From NCBI GenBank assembly GCA_028282185.1, contig JANQIJ010000179.1, positions 1-9,443 of the forward strand: a stretch of 9,443 nt of DNA, read 5' to 3'. Below the pieces are notes generated by a model that did not search any database, was not told the DNA's origin, and saw only the letters and a list, made by a program, of their open reading frames with translations. This document shows positions 5,631 through 9,443 of this stretch, piece after piece. The DNA is from Rhodospirillales bacterium. GTDB lineage: Bacteria > Pseudomonadota > Alphaproteobacteria > Rhodospirillales > Casp-alpha2. The position numbers and the translations under genes are program-made. Numbering within the stretch: the first letter of the stretch is position 1; each line of letters opens with the position of its first letter.

Positions 5631-5711
5631 CTACAAAATTCGAATGTGACATCCATAATCAACCGCCACGAGAGAGACAATTCGAGGGCGTGGCATCAAA
5701 GGGAGGACTTC

Positions 5712-6020
5712 ATGAAGCTTCGCATTCCCATCGTCGCGGGCGTCTTGCTCGCCTCAGCGTTCGGCATCGGCCCGGCCACGGCGGAAATGGCCCCGGGGGC
5801 CGTATTGGCCAATACCTGTTATTCCTGCCACGGGACCGAGGGCAAAAGCCTGGGTGCCATGCCCACGATCCACGGCAAGCCGGCGGAGTATTTGTCGACC
5901 ACGTTGAAGGCGTTCCGCGACGGCCAGCGGCCGTCAACCGTCATGCAACGCATCACCAAGGGTTTCAATGACGCCGAAATCGACGCCCTGGCTGCCTATT
6001 TGGGCCAGAAAAGCAAATAG
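5712..6020 (+). CDS. fccA: Monoheme cytochrome c subunit of flavocytochrome c sulfide dehydrogenase (FccA/SoxE-like)
   Basis: A 102-residue precursor of a small class I cytochrome c, the electron-accepting partner of the flavoprotein encoded next. The Sec signal peptide spans about residues 1-24 (cleavage after GPATA). The single haem site is CYSCH (C36, C39, H40), and M78 in STVMQRITKGF is the likely sixth ligand. ATG 5712 has GGGAGG (5701-5706) at 5-nt spacing and gives a clean signal peptide; the frame is open far upstream, but that part is regulatory DNA. FccA of purple sulfur bacteria and Paracoccus SoxE are diheme and about twice as large, so this is the small monoheme type. fccB starts 11 nt after the stop (8 nt if ATG 6029 is used), with a matching GGGAGG site. 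Confidence 0.92.
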   Translation: MKLRIPIVAGVLLASAFGIGPATAEMAPGAVLANTCYSCHGTEGKSLGAMPTIHGKPAEYLSTTLKAFRDGQRPSTVMQRITKGFNDAEIDALAAYLGQKSK

Positions 6021-6031
6021 GGGAGGCGATG

Positions 6032-7312
6032 ATGAAGAAGATTTCCAGACGCGGTTTCAACCGTTTGCTCGGTGCTTCCGGCGCCGCCGTGGCCACCGGC
6101 CTGGCCATGCCGGCGATCGTCAATGCGGCTTCGGCCCGGGTCGTCGTCATCGGTGGCGGTTTTGGCGGCGCCACGGCGGCTCGCTACCTGAAGCGGTTCG
6201 ACAAGACGATCAACGTGACCTTGGTCGAACCCAGCACCAAGTTCGTCACCTGTCCGTTCTCCAACACGGTGATCGGCGGCCTGAAACCGATTTCCTACAT
6301 CACCCACGGCTTTGACGGGCTTGAGGCCATGGGCATCAACGTGGTCCATGATCTGGCGGTCAACGTCGACGCAGCGAAGAAACAGGTCAAGCTGGCGCAG
6401 GGTCAGGTTTTGTCTTTCGACCGCTGCATCGTCTCGCCGGGCATCGATTTCAAATGGGGCGCGGTCAAGGGGGCGACGCAGGAGATCATCAACGACATCC
6501 CCCATGCCTGGAAGGCGGGGCCGCAAACCTTGCTTCTCCGCAAACAGCTGGAAGCCATGCCCGACGGCGGCGTGTTCATCATTTCGCCGCCGGTCAATCC
6601 GTTCCGCTGTCCGCCGGGACCGGGCGAACGGGTCAGCCTGGTGGCCAACTACTTCCGCACCCATAAGCCCAAGTCGAAGATCATCGTCCTGGATCCGAAG
6701 AAGAAGTTCTCCAAGCAGGGCCTGTTCAAGGCCGGTTGGGAGCGGCTTTATCCGGGCATGGTCGAATACCGCAACGTCGACGACGATGGCGTGGTGCGCG
6801 AAGTCCTGGCCGGAAAGAAGACACTGGTCACCGATTTCGGTGAGGTCAAAGGTGACGTCATCAACTTCATCCCGCCGCAAAAGGCCGGGGCCATCGCCGA
6901 TCAATCGGGCCTGTCCGACGGCACCGGCTGGTGCCCGGTCGATCAGCAGGCCTTCGAATCCACCCTGCAGAAGGGCGTGCATGTGATCGGCGATGCGTCG
7001 ATTGCGGCGCCGATGCCGAAATCGGGCTTTTCCGCCTCGACCCAGGCCAAGGTCTGTGCCGCGGCGATCGCCGAAATGCTCGGCGGTGAAAAGCCGGGCA
7101 CGCCCAAGTTCGTCAATACCTGCTACAGCCTGGTGGCGCCCGACTACGGGATTTCCGTCGCCATGGTCTACGGTTTCGAGAACGGCAAGATCGTCAAGGT
7201 CAAGGGGTCCGGCGGTCTGACCCCGTCCGATGCCAACGATTACCACCTGAAGCAGGAAGCGCTTTACGCCGACGGCTGGTATCGTTCGATCTCAACCGAT
7301 ATCTGGGGCTAG
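6032..7312 (+). CDS. fccB: Flavocytochrome c sulfide dehydrogenase flavoprotein subunit (FccB/SoxF)
   Basis: A periplasmic FAD enzyme that oxidises sulfide and hands electrons to the FccA cytochrome. ATG 6032 is preferred because GGGAGG (6021-6026) is then 5 nt away, as at fccA; the adjacent ATG 6029 leaves only 2 nt. Counting from 6029, a Tat signal has SRRGF at residues 6-10, then a hydrophobic stretch ending near VNAA (34). The FAD-binding glycine motif is VIGGGFGG (40-47). C75 in TCPFSNTVIGG aligns with the cysteine covalently bound to FAD in Allochromatium FccB. C194 (FRCPPGPGER) and C365 (NTCYSLVAP) align with the redox-active pair that attacks sulfide. HVIGDAS (318-324) is the second FAD contact. 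Length (~426) is normal for the family. It ends in TAG 7310-7312. Confidence 0.95.
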   Translation: MKKISRRGFNRLLGASGAAVATGLAMPAIVNAASARVVVIGGGFGGATAARYLKRFDKTINVTLVEPSTKFVTCPFSNTVIGGLKPISYITHGFDGLEAMGINVVHDLAVNVDAAKKQVKLAQGQVLSFDRCIVSPGIDFKWGAVKGATQEIINDIPHAWKAGPQTLLLRKQLEAMPDGGVFIISPPVNPFRCPPGPGERVSLVANYFRTHKPKSKIIVLDPKKKFSKQGLFKAGWERLYPGMVEYRNVDDDGVVREVLAGKKTLVTDFGEVKGDVINFIPPQKAGAIADQSGLSDGTGWCPVDQQAFESTLQKGVHVIGDASIAAPMPKSGFSASTQAKVCAAAIAEMLGGEKPGTPKFVNTCYSLVAPDYGISVAMVYGFENGKIVKVKGSGGLTPSDANDYHLKQEALYADGWYRSISTDIWG

Positions 7313-7366
7313 CGCATTTTTCGGTTGCGGCGGCGCGGGGTCGCCGATCCGCCGAACGGCAGATAG

Positions 7367-7403
7367 CGGCGCTGGCGGTCGATCTTCCTGATCGCCAGCG
7401 TTG
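7367..7403 (+). terminator. Hairpin between fccB and sensor kinase
   Basis: A long imperfect hairpin has an 8-bp core (CGCTGGCG 7370-7377 with CGCCAGCG 7393-7400), extended inward and outward by several pairs including G-U, around a 7-nt loop. It sits 55 nt after the fccB stop, between convergent genes. The G-U pairs favour formation in the fccB-strand RNA. The T content just after it is low (GCGCGTTTGG), so termination strength is uncertain. Confidence 0.45.
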
Positions 7404-7437
7404 GCGCGTTTGGCTGCCAGAGTTGGAGCATGCGAGG

Positions 7438-9324
7438 TCAGGCCTCGACGGCCAGTGTCGCCAGGGTCGCGCGCAGGTCCGTGATCGCCGCCGCCCGGGC
7501 CGGGCCGATCTGCGCGCCAAGGCTGTCGGCCGCGGGTTCGTCACCCGCCTTGGCCACGGCTTCCAGCTCTTGGGCCAGGCGATGCAGGGCCATGGCGCCG
7601 AACGCGGCGGCGCTGCTTTTCAACGCATGGGCATGTTCGGCCAGTGCTGCCAGATCGCCGCCGGCGCGGGCGGTTTCGATCGCCTGACAGCGTTCCGCCG
7701 AATGGTCGATGAACGAGGCGACCAGCTCCGGCAGCAGTGCCGGATCCGTCTCCACGCCCAAGCGGTGGAGAACCCCGTCATCGAAGGCCGGGGGGTCGGC
7801 AGGCTTGGCCGCGACGGGGGCTTCGACCGTGACCGCCGGGGCGACCCCGGTCCAGCGCGTTACCACGTTCAGCAGGTCGTCACGGCCGGCGGGCTTGGCC
7901 AGGTAGTCGTCCAACCCCGCCTCCATGATCTGTTGCCGTTCTTCGGCCAGGACATGGGCGGTCATCGCGACGATGGGCAGGTCCGACGCCGCGCCGTCCA
8001 GGGCGCGAATCCCCGCCGTGGCCTCCAAGCCGTCCATTTCCGGCATGCCGATGTCCATCAGCACCAGATCGAAGGGCATGGCCTTGGCCGCGGTCACGGC
8101 CTCGCGCCCATCGGCCACGGTGACCACCCGATATCCGCTGTTTTCCAGCATCCGGGTCGCGATCATCGCGTTGGTTGGATTGTCTTCGGCCAGAAGGATG
8201 CGGACGTCGGCCGGACGGCGCTGTGTGTCAGGGGCGCAGCGGGCGCGGTTGGACCCAACCAACGGCCGGGCAAGTTCCGCTTGCTCATCGGCGTCGGCCA
8301 GGACCAGGTGGAACCAAAAAGTCGATCCCGCGCCGGGCCGGGAATGACAGCCGATGTCGCCGCCCATCATGGCGACCAGCTTCTTGCAGATCGCCAGTCC
8401 CAGTCCCGTGCCCGAGGCTTGATTGGAATGGGACGGGCTGAGCGTCGTGAAATCGGTGAACAGGCGATCGATTTCCTCTTCGGCGATGCCGATGCCCGTA
8501 TCGACGACGTCGAAGGCGATCAGCGAGGCGCCGCGTTCGCGGCCGGCTAGGCTGGCGCGCACGGTGATGCGGCCGGTTTCGGTGAATTTGACGGCGTTGC
8601 CCACCAGGTTCATCAGAACCTGGCGGATTCGGCCCTGATCGCCCGAAAACCGTTCGGGCACCGGCGCGTCGATCTCGTAGTTCAGGTCGATGCCCTTTTC
8701 CGCCGCGCGCGGGCCATTGATTTCGAGCACGCTTTCGATCAGCCCGCGGAGCTCGAAGTTGCTCGTCTCGAAATCCAGTTTGCCGGCCTCCATCTTCGAG
8801 AAGTCCAGAACGTCGTTGATGATCTGCAACAGGGCTTCGCCGCTGTCCCGCCCGGTGCGGATCAGCGCGGCTTGATCCGCCGTCGGTCCCGTGTCACGAA
8901 GCAGCGACAGGATGCCGAGGACACCGTTGATCGGAGTGCGGATTTCGTGGCTCATCATCGCCAGAAAGCGGGACTTGGCCTCGTTCGCCGCCTCGGCCCG
9001 GTTGAGCGAGTCCCGCAGGGCCTCGGACTGTTCCGATAACGCTTCGGACATGCGATTGAAGGATGCGGCCGTATCGGCCAATTCGTCCGATCCACGGACA
9101 GCGATCCGATGACCCAGGTTGCCCTCGGCGACCTCGCGGGCACCGTTCTGCAACGACGTCAACTGCCGGGTCAGAATGCGCCCCAGCAAATAGCCGAACA
9201 CCGCGACCAGCAGAACCTCGACCCCGGCGACGCCCAGCATCCATTGCCGGGCGTTATCGACCAGATTGCGCAGGTCGGCGGTGTCCAGGCCGACTTCGAC
9301 CCGGCCGAAGGCATTGCCGGCGAC
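7438..9324 (-). CDS. Hybrid sensor histidine kinase (HAMP-HisKA-HATPase-REC-HPt), 5' end missing
   Basis: A multidomain kinase for a phosphorelay at the membrane. In order from the visible N-terminus: the end of a periplasmic or sensor segment; a transmembrane helix (VAGVEVLLVAVFGYLLG, coded about 9231-9175); HAMP; and a dimerisation domain with SHEIRTP (phospho-His codon 8947-8949). The ATPase domain follows with NLVGNAVKFTE, DTGIGIA and GTGLGLAI. Then come a receiver with LLAEDN, LMDIGMPEMDG (phospho-Asp codon 8053-8055) and the lysine in YLAKP, and an HPt domain with HALKSSA (His codon 7627-7629). The stop is TGA at 7438-7440. Genuine coding sequence can be trusted only to about 9324: beyond that the DNA is the reverse complement of 9206-9304, so the ATG at 9441 is spurious. 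The partner regulator and the signal are unknown, and a link to sulfur oxidation is not shown. Confidence 0.9.
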   Translation of the reverse strand, partial: VAGNAFGRVEVGLDTADLRNLVDNARQWMLGVAGVEVLLVAVFGYLLGRILTRQLTSLQNGAREVAEGNLGHRIAVRGSDELADTAASFNRMSEALSEQSEALRDSLNRAEAANEAKSRFLAMMSHEIRTPINGVLGILSLLRDTGPTADQAALIRTGRDSGEALLQIINDVLDFSKMEAGKLDFETSNFELRGLIESVLEINGPRAAEKGIDLNYEIDAPVPERFSGDQGRIRQVLMNLVGNAVKFTETGRITVRASLAGRERGASLIAFDVVDTGIGIAEEEIDRLFTDFTTLSPSHSNQASGTGLGLAICKKLVAMMGGDIGCHSRPGAGSTFWFHLVLADADEQAELARPLVGSNRARCAPDTQRRPADVRILLAEDNPTNAMIATRMLENSGYRVVTVADGREAVTAAKAMPFDLVLMDIGMPEMDGLEATAGIRALDGAASDLPIVAMTAHVLAEERQQIMEAGLDDYLAKPAGRDDLLNVVTRWTGVAPAVTVEAPVAAKPADPPAFDDGVLHRLGVETDPALLPELVASFIDHSAERCQAIETARAGGDLAALAEHAHALKSSAAAFGAMALHRLAQELEAVAKAGDEPAADSLGAQIGPARAAAITDLRATLATLAVEA

Positions 9325-9423
9325 CCGGATCGAAGTCGGCCTGGACACCGCCGACCTGCGCAATCTGGTCGATAACGCCCGGCAATGGGTGCTGGGCGTC
9401 GCCGGGGTCGGGGTGCTGCTGGT
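9206..9423. repeat. Near-perfect 99-bp fold-back palindrome at window end
   Basis: Bases 9325-9423 are the reverse complement of 9206-9304 with four mismatches (9329, 9389, 9411, 9415) around a 20-nt spacer. Past 9423 only scattered identity to the mirrored sequence remains. The left arm is kinase coding sequence; the right arm is the same sequence in antisense. Clustering of errors towards the end suggests a chimeric fold-back read at a contig end, not a biological repeat. Confidence 0.85.
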
Positions 9424-9443
9424 AGGGCGGATCGTAGCCATGT

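Larger units (their letters stand above)
5435..5711. other. soxS-fccA divergent regulatory region
   Basis: This 277-nt gap holds two AT-rich islands separated by a GC-rich, hairpin-prone stretch. Island one (5486-5521) contains TATATAATATATC and ATCGAATATGT (5510-5520). Because soxS runs left from here, it is the best candidate for the soxS promoter. The middle (5534-5579) has TGGTCC, GGACCA and GGTCC segments that can pair in two mutually exclusive ways. Island two (5599-5660) carries the FNR-type box, a perfect TATAAT and TTCGAATGTGA (5639-5649), serving fccA. If soxS starts at 5335 the gap is about 375 nt. Confidence 0.6.

Noticed and set aside
5181..5711. Upstream extension of the fccA frame
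   Set aside because: It overlaps soxS and the promoter region; a ribosome site and signal peptide fix the start at 5712.
5996..7246. Long open frame antisense to fccB
   Set aside because: It mirrors fccB codon by codon in GC-rich DNA, has no recognisable domain or ribosome site, and fccB itself is certain.
7423..8550. Open frame on the plus strand across the kinase receiver and HPt region
   Set aside because: It is a shadow of strongly conserved kinase motifs on the other strand; low-complexity Arg/Gly-rich translation.
9325..9441. Kinase N-terminal residues coded from ATG 9441
   Set aside because: The DNA is the inverted copy of 9206-9304, so these residues are an antisense reading of kinase DNA, not a natural N-terminus.
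1..9443. CRISPR arrays, tRNA or rRNA genes, insertion sequences
   Set aside because: No regularly spaced direct repeats, RNA gene signatures or transposase-like reading frames were seen.

Overview
This GC-rich window is a chromosomal thiosulfate/sulfide-oxidation (sox/fcc) locus. It is most likely from an alphaproteobacterium, Rhodospirillales-like. That guess rests on the SoxB sequence style, the mix of Sox maturation genes, GC-rich codon use and the Rhodospirillales-type hybrid kinase. It is inference; no database was consulted.

Layout, left to right. (1) The 3' three quarters of soxB (+) runs in from the left edge. It is followed in the same direction by soxV, a CcdA-type membrane thiol transporter. 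(2) Convergent to these is an unrecognised exported helical protein gene (-). (3) Divergent from it is a soxW-like periplasmic thioredoxin with a twin-arginine signal (+). (4) Convergent to soxW is soxR (-), an ArsR-family repressor carrying the two cysteines of the persulfide-sensing BigR/SqrR type. (5) Further right on the same strand is a two-gene unit, soxS-like thioredoxin then a secreted HbpS/GlcG-family protein, with the genes overlapping by 7 nt. (6) Divergent from soxS is fccA-fccB (soxE/soxF-like, +), a monoheme cytochrome c and the flavoprotein subunit of flavocytochrome c sulfide dehydrogenase. (7) Convergent to fccB is a hybrid sensor kinase (-) whose 5' end is lost in a fold-back palindrome at the right edge.

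How it fits together. SoxB and FccAB act in the periplasm on SoxYZ-bound sulfane sulfur and on sulfide. SoxV carries reductant across the membrane to SoxW and SoxS, which keep the SoxYZ carrier cysteine and related thiols reduced. SoxR would derepress the locus when reactive sulfur oxidises its cysteine pair. The AT-rich islands upstream of soxW, upstream of soxR and between soxS and fccA share an 11-mer, TTYGAATRTGA, which I propose as the SoxR recognition element. The fccA promoter region also holds a perfect TTGAT-N4-ATCAA box of the FNR/DNR class, which suggests oxygen or nitric-oxide control of sulfide oxidation. soxXYZACD are not in the window.

Most novel items: the shared 11-mer, the FNR box, the unassigned exported protein with two cysteines, and the HbpS-like protein coupled to soxS. 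The right-edge palindrome looks like a sequencing or assembly artefact and invalidates the apparent kinase start there.
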